DNA of 39,270 bases from Saccharospirillum sp035704555 (GCA_035704555.1 DASSWT010000278.1:1-39270); one strand, 5' to 3'; counted from the first letter of the stretch, positions 8,321-17,691 are shown. Program-made: numbers and translations. The notes: generated by a model from the sequence alone, not told the origin.

Positions 8321-9717
8321 TGCCAAACCGGAACGCAGTCGTCCAGCTCCGTCGCCTGGGCAACACCGCCCTGATCGAAATCGACAACCCACCGGTCAAT
8401 GCCCTGTCACAGTCGGTACGTGCCGGCATTGTCGAGGCGCTGAATCAGGCCGAAGCAGACCCGGCAATCGAACTGATTGCCCTGCTGGGAAAAGGAAAGG
8501 TGTTCATTGCCGGGGCCGACATCAAAGAGTTTGGCAAACCACCCCAGGCCCCCATTCTGCCGGATGTTATTTCACGTCTGGAAAACAGCCCGAAACCCAC
8601 GATCGCCATTTTGCACGGTGTGGCTTTGGGCGGGGGGTTGGAAGTTGCGCTGGGGTGTCATTATCGGGTGGCATTCAGCGGAACACGGTTGGGCCTGCCA
8701 GAAGTGAAGCTAGGGCTGTTGCCAGGCGCCGGAGGCACCCAGCGGCTGCCCCGTCTGACCGGTGTTGTGACCGCTGCCCATTGGATTACCGAGGGCACCG
8801 CGGTCGATGCCGACACCGCATTGGCAAAGGGTCTTATCGACGACATCACGGATGCAGAGTCGGGAGAAGCGGCGGCCCTGGCGATTACAGAGCGCTGGCA
8901 GGCAGGTACCATTAAGCTGCGCAAAACCGGCCAGCTACCCAACCCGGCATCGGATGCAAAAACACTCGAAACCATTCGCCGGGAATTGGAAAAAAAGCAT
9001 CCAGACTTGTACTCACCCTATCGCATACTGGAGGCTATGGAAGCCAGTTGCACTCTGCCGCTGGCCGATGGCCTTCGCTTTGAGCGCGACCTGTTCTTTC
9101 AGTGCATGGATTCGCCCCAACGCGCCGGTTTGATTCATCACTTCTTTGCCATTAAAGCCATCGGCAAAGTGCCGGATGGAGACCCGGAGGCCACACTGAA
9201 CCACCTGGTGCTGGCGGGCGACCATCCTATGCTCAACGCCCTGGGAGATCACCCACTGGCCCATACAACACCCGCAACGACACCGGGAATTGAAGTGCAT
9301 TTTCGTGAGGATGCCAGTGCCAGTGAACCTAAAACGGTACTCGTCGAGGTAGTGGAATCAGCCACCGATCTGTCAGATGCGCTACAAGACTTTACTGTGG
9401 TCACTATTCCAGACTCATCAATGATTGAGCTGATCGACCATTATCACCGGCCCAACGTTCAACAGGCCCTGATCAAAGTCTTTAAAGCTGGCGGGTTTAC
9501 TGTGATCCCCAGCAAGCAGCAAAGCATTTATCGTATGCTAAGCGCCAGTCTGAAAAACGCTGCCGACCCACGAAAAGCACTTGAGCGCGCTGCGGTATCG
9601 GCTGCAGAAGCCGGGCTCTGCTATCGCCCGGCGGATATCGATGTGCTGGCCATTGAAACCCTGAGCTACCCAAAACACCTGGGTGGACCCTATTACCAGG
9701 CTACTTTGTCGAAGTAG
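8320..9717 (+). CDS. Enoyl-CoA hydratase with degenerate 3-hydroxyacyl-CoA dehydrogenase tail
   Basis: The protein has 465 residues from the ATG that overlaps the thiolase stop (TGATG); a GTG three codons upstream is the alternative. Residues about 5-195 are a full crotonase domain: oxyanion-hole AGADIKEF, both catalytic glutamates (E108 in GGGLEVALG, E128 in GLPEVKLGLLPGAGGTQR), so hydratase activity is expected. Residues about 230-285 (LEAMEASCTLPLADGLRFER) correspond to the linker that, in FadB/FadJ and peroxisomal multifunctional enzymes, leads to the NAD domain. The expected GxGxxG Rossmann fold is absent: residues 285-400 are short and degenerate. The end (ADIDVLAIETLSYPKHLGGP) resembles the last 3HCDH C-domain. 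It thus looks like a multifunctional enzyme that lost its dehydrogenase module, with the PaaH-like neighbour supplying that step. The domain-loss reading is inference. Confidence 0.82.
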   Translation: MPNRNAVVQLRRLGNTALIEIDNPPVNALSQSVRAGIVEALNQAEADPAIELIALLGKGKVFIAGADIKEFGKPPQAPILPDVISRLENSPKPTIAILHGVALGGGLEVALGCHYRVAFSGTRLGLPEVKLGLLPGAGGTQRLPRLTGVVTAAHWITEGTAVDADTALAKGLIDDITDAESGEAAALAITERWQAGTIKLRKTGQLPNPASDAKTLETIRRELEKKHPDLYSPYRILEAMEASCTLPLADGLRFERDLFFQCMDSPQRAGLIHHFFAIKAIGKVPDGDPEATLNHLVLAGDHPMLNALGDHPLAHTTPATTPGIEVHFREDASASEPKTVLVEVVESATDLSDALQDFTVVTIPDSSMIELIDHYHRPNVQQALIKVFKAGGFTVIPSKQQSIYRMLSASLKNAADPRKALERAAVSAAEAGLCYRPADIDVLAIETLSYPKHLGGPYYQATLSK

Positions 9718-9739
9718 CCTGGCAGGTCATGACCCAAGC

Positions 9740-11044
9740 TTAAACGTCGAACGCCTCGCGGGTCAGGTTGCGGTGGCCGGTTGCGGTCACCAGCACATTG
9801 TCTTCAATCCGAATGCCACCGTAAGGTTTCAACTGCTCAATCAGATCCAGATCGAGCCCGTGCTGTGGCTCGGCGTCTATCAGCTTGTTCTGCAACATCG
9901 GAATGAAGTACAACCCGGGCTCAATCGTAATCACCATACCTTCTTCCAGGGTGCGGGTTAACCGCAAGAAGGGGTTTTCAGGATCGTTACGTACTTCACC
10001 TGCAGGGTTTTGCTGATGCCCGGCCACATCGTGAACGTGCAAGCCCAGTAAATGCCCCAACCCATGAGGGTAAAACGCCAGGGGGATTTTCTTGCTCAGT
10101 TGTTCCTCGACAGAGAGACTGCAGATCTTGTGATCGAGCAACAGCTGCGCAACACCTGCCTGGGTTTTACGATGCAGGTCGGTCATTTTCACGCCGGGTT
10201 TGATAGCTGCGTTGATGTCTTGTTGCAGTGCATCAACACCCGCCAGCAGAGCAGCAAAACGTCCCGTATCGGTGGTGTGCGTACGGGTAATATCACTGGC
10301 GTAGCCATTCACCTTGGCACCGGCATCGATAAGCAGTGTTCGGTGTTGCACCGGTACTTCAAAAGAGCGCCGTTCGTAATGCAGCGTCGCCGCCGATTCG
10401 TTCAATGCAATGATGCCACTGTAAGGTTCGGTGCTTTCCAGCTGACCACTGGCGGCCAGATAATCGCGATACACACCGGCTTCAGACTGACCGGCAAAAA
10501 AGGCGTCACGCGCCGCCCGGTGTCCGCGTACCGCACGCCGGTTTGCCTCAGCCAGGCATTCGACTTCAAACTCGGTTTTATAGGCCCGGTCATAGGCCAG
10601 TATGGATTTCAGAGCGGTTGGGTTTAGCTCGACTGCGTTAGCGTGTTTGGCCAATGCAGGATGTTCCGGGCCAATCCAGGCGGTGCGACCCGTCAGTTCC
10701 GGAAACCAGTCGTCCAGACTTTCAGCCGGTTGCAGATGCCACATACCCGTCCAGTCACCACTCGGTTCGGTGGGCGAAATATGCCAGAAATCCTGACGGG
10801 CGGGCCACAGCAGGCGTAGTTTATCGCCCGGTTTGAACACAATGAACGTATCGGGGAGTACGTCGTACGGTAGCCACTGCTGAGCATAGGCTCGCGGGGT
10901 ATAGGGGTAGGCACGGTCGTCTTCGGCGACGATGACCAGGCTGCCCGCGCTGATCACAACCTGGTCGAAACCGGTTTTTGCAAGGGCACGCTCGTAGCGT
11001 TCCATCAGAGTGGCCAGGTGGCGGCTGTAGTGTTGTGGGTGCAT
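9740..11044 (-). CDS. pepQ: Xaa-Pro dipeptidase (PepQ)
   Basis: A cytosolic metallopeptidase of the M24B family that hydrolyses Xaa-Pro dipeptides, 434 residues (PepQ usually about 440). The N-terminal non-catalytic domain runs to about residue 150. The pita-bread domain carries the metal ligands in order: LIDAGAKVNGYASDITRTH (two Asp), HGLGHLLGLHVHD (His), ITIEPGLYF (Glu) and GIRIEDNVLV (Glu). The length of the insert around QQNPAGEVRNDPENPFLR is typical of PepQ rather than AMPP aminopeptidase. It converges on the beta-oxidation operon with 22 bp between stops and is divergent from the MFS gene. Confidence 0.93.
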   Translation of the reverse strand: MHPQHYSRHLATLMERYERALAKTGFDQVVISAGSLVIVAEDDRAYPYTPRAYAQQWLPYDVLPDTFIVFKPGDKLRLLWPARQDFWHISPTEPSGDWTGMWHLQPAESLDDWFPELTGRTAWIGPEHPALAKHANAVELNPTALKSILAYDRAYKTEFEVECLAEANRRAVRGHRAARDAFFAGQSEAGVYRDYLAASGQLESTEPYSGIIALNESAATLHYERRSFEVPVQHRTLLIDAGAKVNGYASDITRTHTTDTGRFAALLAGVDALQQDINAAIKPGVKMTDLHRKTQAGVAQLLLDHKICSLSVEEQLSKKIPLAFYPHGLGHLLGLHVHDVAGHQQNPAGEVRNDPENPFLRLTRTLEEGMVITIEPGLYFIPMLQNKLIDAEPQHGLDLDLIEQLKPYGGIRIEDNVLVTATGHRNLTREAFDV

Positions 11045-11228
11045 AGGGTGTCTCTCACGGCAAAGTAACGATCAATGCCGGCAGTATCCGGGGATCAGGA
11101 TCGAGTTGCAAAATACGCCCTTCATTCATGTCGTACACCCAGACAGACAGCAGCGTTCCAGCGACCGGGACTGTTTCTGCGATATAGTGCAGCAACGTTC
11201 ACAATAACCCGCCAGGATTGTATTTTTT

Positions 11229-12428
11229 ATGTCCGTAAACCCCGCCTTTCTGATCCTGATACTGACGCTGTTGCTGGGTTTGCAACCGTTTACGACCGAT
11301 CTGTACCTGCCGGCGTTGCCCTACATTACCGCCTCGTTTAACACCACTGTCGCACATTCCCAGCTAACGTTATCGGTCATGCTGCTCGCCTTTGGGGCTT
11401 CTCAACTGGTTTGGGGTCCGGTATCGGATCGCTATGGCCGACGGCCGGTGCTGCTGGCAGGGCTGGGTTTGTACGCGCTATCAGCCGTGGGCGCTGCCCT
11501 CGCCCCTTCCATGGCTTGGCTGATCGGCTGGCGGCTGGTTCAGGGTATTGCCCTGGGCGCGGCAGTCATGTGTGCCCGGGCGCTGGTGCGCGACCTGTTT
11601 GACGACCCGGTTCAGGCCGCCCACGCACTCAGCCGGGGGCTTTCGGGTCTGGGCATTCTGGCCTGTATTTCGGCGCCTCTCGGTGCTGTATTAACGGCGC
11701 AATTTGGCTGGCAGTTTACCTTCGTGTTTCTGGCCGTGTTCAGCTTTGCCGTCTTGTTACTCATTGCCTTGCGCCTGAACGAAACTCTGCGCGAGCCTCG
11801 TACCCAGTCGCTGCGACCGAGCTGTCTGCTGCGCACCTGGGGTGGCATACTGACGCACCACACCTTCTGGTCTTACGCCTTATTACAGGCGGCCACCTAC
11901 GGCGGGCTCTTTGTGTTTCTGGCCTCGTCTTCATTTGTATTCATGGAATACCTGGAGCTGTCGGCAACGCATTACGGCATCATTATGTTTTCGATGTCGG
12001 CGTCCTACATTGGGGGCACCTTGCTGTGCCGCCGGTTGTTGGTACGGATCAGCATTCAGCGCACCGTGGTCGTAGGCGGCGTGTTCTCGCTGGTCGGCAG
12101 CTCCGTTATGATTCTGCTGGTGGTGCTGGGTTTTACCTCACTCTGGGCCCTGTTGCTGCCTTTCTATGTTTTCATGGTAGGCCATGGCATCAATCAGCCC
12201 TGCGCCCAAAGTGGCGTAATGGGTCCCTTCCCGCATGCAGCCGGAGCAGCATCAGCGCTGAGCAGCCTGGTGATGGTAATCGGGTCGTTTTTTATCGGGC
12301 TCTGGCTCGGCCAGGCGATGGATGGCTCACCGCTGCCCATGGCGCTGGGCATCTGGTTTTGTGGCATCGCCGTGGCCATTTTTGGCTGGGGGTTTGCGGC
12401 CCGCATTCGACTGCCAGCCGTCGTTTAA
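11229..12428 (+). CDS. Bcr/CflA-type MFS drug/efflux transporter
   Basis: A 399-residue integral membrane protein with about 12 hydrophobic segments, matching the DHA1 (Bcr/CflA) branch of the major facilitator superfamily. The first helix ends with TTDLYLPALP, the branch's typical start. Loop 2-3 has the MFS motif A GPVSDRYGRRPVLL. Helix 4 has RLVQGIALGAA, and the end of the first half reads LRLNETL. The inferred function is proton-driven export of drugs or metabolites; the substrate is unknown. It is divergent from pepQ, and its stop lies 4 bp from the stop of the convergent hydrolase-OsmC gene. Confidence 0.9.
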   Translation: MSVNPAFLILILTLLLGLQPFTTDLYLPALPYITASFNTTVAHSQLTLSVMLLAFGASQLVWGPVSDRYGRRPVLLAGLGLYALSAVGAALAPSMAWLIGWRLVQGIALGAAVMCARALVRDLFDDPVQAAHALSRGLSGLGILACISAPLGAVLTAQFGWQFTFVFLAVFSFAVLLLIALRLNETLREPRTQSLRPSCLLRTWGGILTHHTFWSYALLQAATYGGLFVFLASSSFVFMEYLELSATHYGIIMFSMSASYIGGTLLCRRLLVRISIQRTVVVGGVFSLVGSSVMILLVVLGFTSLWALLLPFYVFMVGHGINQPCAQSGVMGPFPHAAGAASALSSLVMVIGSFFIGLWLGQAMDGSPLPMALGIWFCGIAVAIFGWGFAARIRLPAVV

Positions 12429-12432
12429 GCCG

Positions 12433-13665
12433 CTACTCTTCCTGCCCGCCGTCGGTCGTGATCCGGATCTCTCCAGTCAGTGTCTGATGCACCGGGCAAC
12501 GGTCGGTTATTTCCAGAAAGCGTTTTTGTTCGGCTTCACTCAGATTCCCGCGGTAGCTAATGTGGCGCTCCAGGTGCTCTATCCGACCCGGCTTGTTCTC
12601 ACAGTCATTGCAATCGTCGGCATGAACGCGGGAGTGGCGCAAACGAACCCGGATGTCTTTTACCTCAAGCGACTTGTGGTTGGCGTACATGCGCAACGTC
12701 ATCGAGGTACAGGCGCCGAGCGACATCAGCAGCAAATCGTAGGGGGTTGGCCCCTGATCGGTGCCGCCCTTGTCGGTCGGTTCATCCGCCAGCACCTGGT
12801 GGTTTTTGGTGTAAAGCCCTCGCAAAAAGCGGGCGTCTTCTTCGGTGACGACAACATCCTCTTCGTCAACCTTGGGACGATCAGTCGAGGTTTCCTGGTC
12901 GCCGAACTCCAGATACCGGCTGGCCCAGGCTGCGAGCGTTGCCGCAACGTAGTCTGAATCAGCGCGTTTTGATAACAAATGGTCGGCATCGTCCAGCGAG
13001 ATAAAACTTTTGGGGTGCATCGCCGCTTCGTACAAATCCGCCGCTTCGCTGACCGGTACGACCCGGTCGACCGGTGAATGAAAGATCAACAGTGGCTTGC
13101 GTAAACTGGCAACCAGGTTGCGGGACGACCAGTCTTCAAGATCATCCAGCAGTTGCGCCCGAATGTTGAAGTGACGACCGCCAATATCGACTTCCGCCTG
13201 GCCGTCTTGAGTGATGTCGCAATGCTGATCGGCAAATAGATGCTGCACATGGGAGGGTGTCGCCGGTGCTGCAATAGTCACCACCGCTTCTACTGAATCC
13301 AGCCGGGAAGCGGCAACCAGCGCGGCTGCACCGCCCAGGCTATGGCCAATCAGCAAGGCAGGTGCCTGATAAGACTCTGCCAGGAAGTCGGCCGCATCTA
13401 GCAAGTCTTCGACATTCGAACTGAAGTTGGTGTTACCAAACTCGCCGTCACTGCCCCCCAGACCAGTGAAGTCGAACCGGAAGACGGCAATGCCTTCTTC
13501 GGCCAGCGCCCTGGCAATGCGACTGGCGGCTACTACGTCCTTGCCGCAGGTAAAACAATGCGCAAACAGCGCCATTACCCGAATGGGACCGGAGTCTGGT
13601 TGTTCCAGTGAGCCAGTTAGGGTGTGCCCGTCCCGGTTGGTGAACTCTACTTTGCTGCGTGACAT
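12433..13665 (-). CDS. Alpha/beta-hydrolase-OsmC fusion protein
   Basis: At 410 residues it joins two folds. Residues about 1-255 form an alpha/beta hydrolase with nucleophile S109 in LLIGHSLGGAA, an acid in HSPVDRVVP and the His in LDDADHLL. Residues about 275-405 form an OsmC/Ohr-like domain, with the two redox-type cysteines in SLGACTSMTLRMYA and TDRCPVHQTLTGEI. OsmC proteins reduce organic hydroperoxides through such a Cys pair. This fused form is a recognised proteobacterial family; a link between ester cleavage and peroxide or thiol stress is plausible but undefined. The ATG is preceded by GGAG. The gene is tail-to-tail with the MFS gene (4 bp) and divergent from the glutamate-synthase-like gene. 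Confidence 0.9.
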   Translation of the reverse strand: MSRSKVEFTNRDGHTLTGSLEQPDSGPIRVMALFAHCFTCGKDVVAASRIARALAEEGIAVFRFDFTGLGGSDGEFGNTNFSSNVEDLLDAADFLAESYQAPALLIGHSLGGAAALVAASRLDSVEAVVTIAAPATPSHVQHLFADQHCDITQDGQAEVDIGGRHFNIRAQLLDDLEDWSSRNLVASLRKPLLIFHSPVDRVVPVSEAADLYEAAMHPKSFISLDDADHLLSKRADSDYVAATLAAWASRYLEFGDQETSTDRPKVDEEDVVVTEEDARFLRGLYTKNHQVLADEPTDKGGTDQGPTPYDLLLMSLGACTSMTLRMYANHKSLEVKDIRVRLRHSRVHADDCNDCENKPGRIEHLERHISYRGNLSEAEQKRFLEITDRCPVHQTLTGEIRITTDGGQEE

Positions 13666-13798
13666 TGTTGCTCCTGCCGTAAAGACTGAAAGTGAGAATA
13701 CCCTAGCACATTGATTGCCGACTGCAGCCTTTCACACGCAGAGGAACAATTTTGATAGGCTGTTAGATCCGACAGCATGCGAAAACAGAGGACCATGA

Positions 13799-15310
13799 AT
13801 GAACAGCAATCTGATGAACCTGGGCTTGATCGCTCTGGCAAGCGTGGGGCTATTGATTCTATTGGCACTGGCCGCTGGCCTGACAACCATCGCCATCCTG
13901 TACCTGATCGACCGCAACCAGAGCAAGCACAGCATCCGTCGCAACTACCCGGTCATCGGACGTTTTCGGTATTTCTTCGAACACATCGGTGAGTTCTTTC
14001 GCCAGTACTTCTTTGCCATGGATCGCGAAGAACTGCCGTTCAACCGGGCCGAACGCAGTTGGGTCTACCGCGCTGCGAAGGACCTCGACAACACCATTGC
14101 CTTTGGCTCGACCCGGTCGCTGAAACCTACCGGAACCGTGATGTTCATGAATTCAGCCTTCCCGACGCTGAGCGATACCTCGACCCGGTGGCAACCCAAA
14201 AGCCTGGGCCCGTATTGCCGTCACCCTTACGAACCCCAGTCTTTCTTCAATATTTCGGGTATGAGCTTCGGAGCCCTGTCGAAGCCGGCCGTGCAGGCTT
14301 TGTCGCGGGGCGCAAAAACAGCCGGATGCTGGATGAACACCGGCGAGGGCGGTCTGTCACCCTTTCACCTTGAAGGCGGTTGTGACCTGGTGTTTCAACT
14401 GGGCACTGCAAAGTACGGTGCCCGTGACGTGGGCGGGGAGCTCAGCGACGACAAACTGCGCGCCCTGGCTGCACACGACCAGGTTCGAATGTTCGAAATA
14501 AAACTCAGCCAGGGAGCCAAACCCGGCAAGGGCGGCATTCTGCCTGGCGATAAAGTCACCGAGCAAATTGCCAAAATTCGGGGTATCGCCGTCGGGCAGG
14601 ATTCGATCAGCCCGAACCGGCATCTGGACATCAGTTCCAACGAAGACTTGCTGGATATGATTCATCGGATTCGGGAAGTGACCGGCAAGCCGGTAGGTTT
14701 CAAGTGCGTGCTGGGCGATACCGACTGGCTGGTGGATCTGTTTGAACAGATCAAACAGCGGGGTGTTGAGTCAGCACCTGACTTTATAACCCTCGACAGT
14801 GCCGATGGCGGCACCGGCGCAGCCCCTCAGCCACTGATGGATTATGTCGGCCTGCCGGTCCGGGAAAGCCTGCCCTGGCTGGTGGATCAGCTAATCGCCA
14901 GTGGCCTGCGCGAGCGCATTCGCATCGTCGCGTCAGGCAAACTGATGGTACCCAGCAAGGTGGCCTGGGCACTGGCAACCGGGGCAGACTACATTGTCTC
15001 GGCACGGGGTTTCATGTTTTCGCTGGGTTGCATACAGGCGCTGCAGTGCAATAAAAACACCTGCCCAACCGGTGTAACCACTCACAACCCCCATTTGCAA
15101 CGCGGCCTGGTGCCCGCCGACAAAGCGGCACGCGTCGCGCACTACCACCAGCAGATGGTCTATTTCCTGGAGATGATCGCCCATTCCTGCGGCGTTCCTG
15201 GACCGTCGGACCTGGAACGCAAACACGTGCGAATGGTGACTGACAGCGGCTTTACCGCACCTCTGGATCATTTCTACCAGAACAGGATACCGCTGCACAC
15301 CGTAAAATAA
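13799..15310 (+). CDS. Membrane-anchored FMN-binding glutamate synthase-like protein
   Basis: A 503-residue stand-alone homologue of the FMN/synthase domain of glutamate synthase. One N-terminal transmembrane helix (about residues 8-37, rich in Leu/Ala/Ile) precedes the TIM-barrel domain. FMN/Fe-S-region motifs include EIKLSQGAKPGKGG, LDSADGGTGAAPQPLMD, KLMVPSKVAWALATGADY and the Cys cluster CNKNTCPTGVTTHNP. There is no glutaminase (class II amidotransferase) domain and no NADPH subunit nearby, so it is probably not a complete glutamate synthase; the electron donor and substrate are unknown. A second ATG at 13795 opens a different frame, and this start is the one that yields the conserved protein. 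Confidence 0.85.
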   Translation: MNSNLMNLGLIALASVGLLILLALAAGLTTIAILYLIDRNQSKHSIRRNYPVIGRFRYFFEHIGEFFRQYFFAMDREELPFNRAERSWVYRAAKDLDNTIAFGSTRSLKPTGTVMFMNSAFPTLSDTSTRWQPKSLGPYCRHPYEPQSFFNISGMSFGALSKPAVQALSRGAKTAGCWMNTGEGGLSPFHLEGGCDLVFQLGTAKYGARDVGGELSDDKLRALAAHDQVRMFEIKLSQGAKPGKGGILPGDKVTEQIAKIRGIAVGQDSISPNRHLDISSNEDLLDMIHRIREVTGKPVGFKCVLGDTDWLVDLFEQIKQRGVESAPDFITLDSADGGTGAAPQPLMDYVGLPVRESLPWLVDQLIASGLRERIRIVASGKLMVPSKVAWALATGADYIVSARGFMFSLGCIQALQCNKNTCPTGVTTHNPHLQRGLVPADKAARVAHYHQQMVYFLEMIAHSCGVPGPSDLERKHVRMVTDSGFTAPLDHFYQNRIPLHTVK

Positions 15311-15376
15311 ACCAGGGAGTGCATTCAAAAGGCGACAAGCAGGTAAATTACCGGGGCAAAGGCAACGTTCTGCGCC

Positions 15377-15382
15377 TATAAT
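15377..15382 (+). promoter_or_regulatory. -10 box upstream of the diguanylate cyclase gene
   Basis: A perfect TATAAT at 15377-15382, 42 bp before the ATG at 15424. No clear -35 hexamer stands at the usual 16-18 bp distance, so an activator or a weak -35 may be involved. Confidence 0.4.
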
Positions 15383-15423
15383 CATCCTCTAATGTTCAAG
15401 GTTGCTATGGTGCCCCACCCTCA

Positions 15424-17691
15424 ATGGTCATTGCATTACTAAGAGCACTCTGGGCGCTGCCTTTACTCTGGTTTATGGCCTGGGATGCCTGCGGCCAGTC
15501 ATCCGCCATGACGCTGGATGAAGGCTGGCAGTACCGCTGGGGGGATTCTCCCTTCACCGCCGCAGGCGAGCCCGTCTGGACACGGGACGCACCGGACAGC
15601 GAGGCCTGGCATTCCATCGGCTTTCCCTCCAATCCGCCCGGCCGTAACGGGCAAACCAATGTCTGGTTCCGGGTCAATCTGCCAGAAAATCAGTGGTGGG
15701 AACCCATTCTCTATATCTACAGTGTCGACCTGATCACCGAGGTTTATCTGGATAGCGAGAAAATCTACCAGTACGGTACTTTCGATGACCAGGGTAAGGG
15801 TGACTTCGCCGGCTGGCCCTGGCATATGGTCCCACTCCCCGACGACTTTGACGGCAAACCGCTGTATTTTCGCGTCTATTCAAACTACAGCGATATCGGG
15901 CTCTGGGGTGAGGTGAAGGTAAACTCACGCCAGGATCAGGTATTGAGGCTGCTGGTGAATTCAGCCGACGCCCTGGCCGCCAGCGCATTCTCGCTGCTGA
16001 TCGCCGTTCTGGCCTTGTTTTTTGCCCTGATCGACACTCAGCGCCGAACCTTTGCCAGCGTGGGGCTCTTTTCGCTCTCCTCCGCCCTGATGGTAACGGC
16101 GGAGAGCCCTGCCAGCCTGCTATTGATGTACCAGCCCATTCTCTGGGATTACATCGCCGCCGGCGCCTATTTTATGTTGCCCGTCGCCATTGGGCTGTTA
16201 CTTGAGCAATGGCTGCCTGAAACCAGATACAACCTGATCCGCAGACTCTGGCAGGGTCACCTGGTGTACCTTGCCGGTGCGCTTGGCCTGTCTTTATTCG
16301 GGGTCATTATTCTGCCAACGGCGTTTTATGTGTTCGACTTTCTGTTGCTGGCTTCCCTGACGGTGCTGTTCATTCTGGTAATCCCCAATCTGCGCAGGGT
16401 AAACCGGGAACAACAGGCGATTATTGCCACCTTTGCGCTGTACGCCGCCCTGCTGATCACCGATATGGCCGTCGCCCATGGCTACCTGCCCTGGAATCAG
16501 ACACCGCTGAGTTGGGGTGGCCTGGCTTTCTCGCTGGTGATCAGCCTGATTTCTCTGCGGCAATACCATTACACCCGCCTGGAACTCCAGGCGCTGAATC
16601 AACAGCTTGAACGGCGGGTAGACGAGCGCACCCGCAAGTTGGAGTCACTGGCGGATGAAGAGCGGCTGCGTACCCGAATACTGTCATATGAGCATGAAAA
16701 ATCGCTACTGCTGAACGATATGGTGACCCGGCTACACGCCAGCCAGACTCTGGTGCAAGCCTTCGACACCCTCGCCTGCGACTTGCCAACCTACGCCCAC
16801 CCGCTAATCGGCGCCTTGTACCGTCGTTTTGATGACGACTCTGAATTAACCCTGCTGGCACGGTGGGGCGAGCATGAAGTCAGCCCGCCAGAAGCCTGGC
16901 CAAAGAGCCGGCTGCCGAACAAACCCACATCCGCTGACCTGGATCCCATGCATCAGGCAAAAACCGAGATTGACGGCCAGCCCTATTGGACCTTTCCGAT
17001 AACCGTAGAAGATGTTGATCTGGGCAGCGACGTTCTGGCCCTGCTGATCATCGCGCTGCCGGCTGAGGTCGCCGCTGGCGAGCGGCGCAGTGGACGTGGC
17101 CATCTGTTCCAGTCCATCCGGCAGGCGATGGATAAGGTGGGGGTGGTGCTGTCCAGCCTGATCCTGCGGCAGCGACTGGAAACCCTGTCATATGAAGATT
17201 CATTGACCGGCCTGAAAAACCGGCGTTACTTCAATGAACTCTACGCCCATGAATCGGCCATTGCCCTACGCACCCGGGCAGCGCTGAGCTTCATCATGAT
17301 CGATCTCGATCACTTCAAGGGCTTTAACGACCGCTTCGGCCACCAGGCCGGAGACGAAGCGCTGCGATTGGTGGCCGACACCATGCGCACCCGCTTTCGG
17401 GAAACCGACATCCTTTGCCGGTACGGCGGCGAAGAGTTTATCGCCATCCTGCCTGGAGCAACCTCGGCTGACGCCGAGGCTCTGGCCAACGAAATACGGC
17501 TGGCGGTGCACCGGGTGCCTATCGTTCATGACAACCGGAACCTGGGTCACCTCACGCTTTCTGCCGGCATCGCCACCTGGCCAGAACATTGTGCCGACCC
17601 CGCGCAACTGCTGGTTCTGGCCGACAGCGCCCTATACCGCGCCAAGGAGGCCGGTCGCAACCGGGTTCTGATGCCGGCACCTTCCAAGTAG
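15424..17691 (+). CDS. Diguanylate cyclase with 7TMR-DISM sensor, GAF-like and GGDEF domains
   Basis: An inner-membrane protein of 755 residues. Order: N-terminal signal/TM (about 1-25); periplasmic 7TMR-DISMED2-like carbohydrate-binding fold (about 30-180); seven hydrophobic segments (about 185-395); coiled-coil with the RRVDERTRKLE stretch (about 395-430); GAF-like region (about 440-580); and a GGDEF domain (about 590-750). The active loop is YGGEEF, an accepted variant for c-di-GMP synthesis. The product-inhibition I-site RxxD is present as RETD nine residues upstream. LTGLKNRRYFNE and DLDHFKGFNDRFGHQAGD complete the catalytic motifs. It probably converts a periplasmic signal, perhaps a sugar, into c-di-GMP. 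A bidirectional terminator follows. Confidence 0.92.
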   Translation: MVIALLRALWALPLLWFMAWDACGQSSAMTLDEGWQYRWGDSPFTAAGEPVWTRDAPDSEAWHSIGFPSNPPGRNGQTNVWFRVNLPENQWWEPILYIYSVDLITEVYLDSEKIYQYGTFDDQGKGDFAGWPWHMVPLPDDFDGKPLYFRVYSNYSDIGLWGEVKVNSRQDQVLRLLVNSADALAASAFSLLIAVLALFFALIDTQRRTFASVGLFSLSSALMVTAESPASLLLMYQPILWDYIAAGAYFMLPVAIGLLLEQWLPETRYNLIRRLWQGHLVYLAGALGLSLFGVIILPTAFYVFDFLLLASLTVLFILVIPNLRRVNREQQAIIATFALYAALLITDMAVAHGYLPWNQTPLSWGGLAFSLVISLISLRQYHYTRLELQALNQQLERRVDERTRKLESLADEERLRTRILSYEHEKSLLLNDMVTRLHASQTLVQAFDTLACDLPTYAHPLIGALYRRFDDDSELTLLARWGEHEVSPPEAWPKSRLPNKPTSADLDPMHQAKTEIDGQPYWTFPITVEDVDLGSDVLALLIIALPAEVAAGERRSGRGHLFQSIRQAMDKVGVVLSSLILRQRLETLSYEDSLTGLKNRRYFNELYAHESAIALRTRAALSFIMIDLDHFKGFNDRFGHQAGDEALRLVADTMRTRFRETDILCRYGGEEFIAILPGATSADAEALANEIRLAVHRVPIVHDNRNLGHLTLSAGIATWPEHCADPAQLLVLADSALYRAKEAGRNRVLMPAPSK

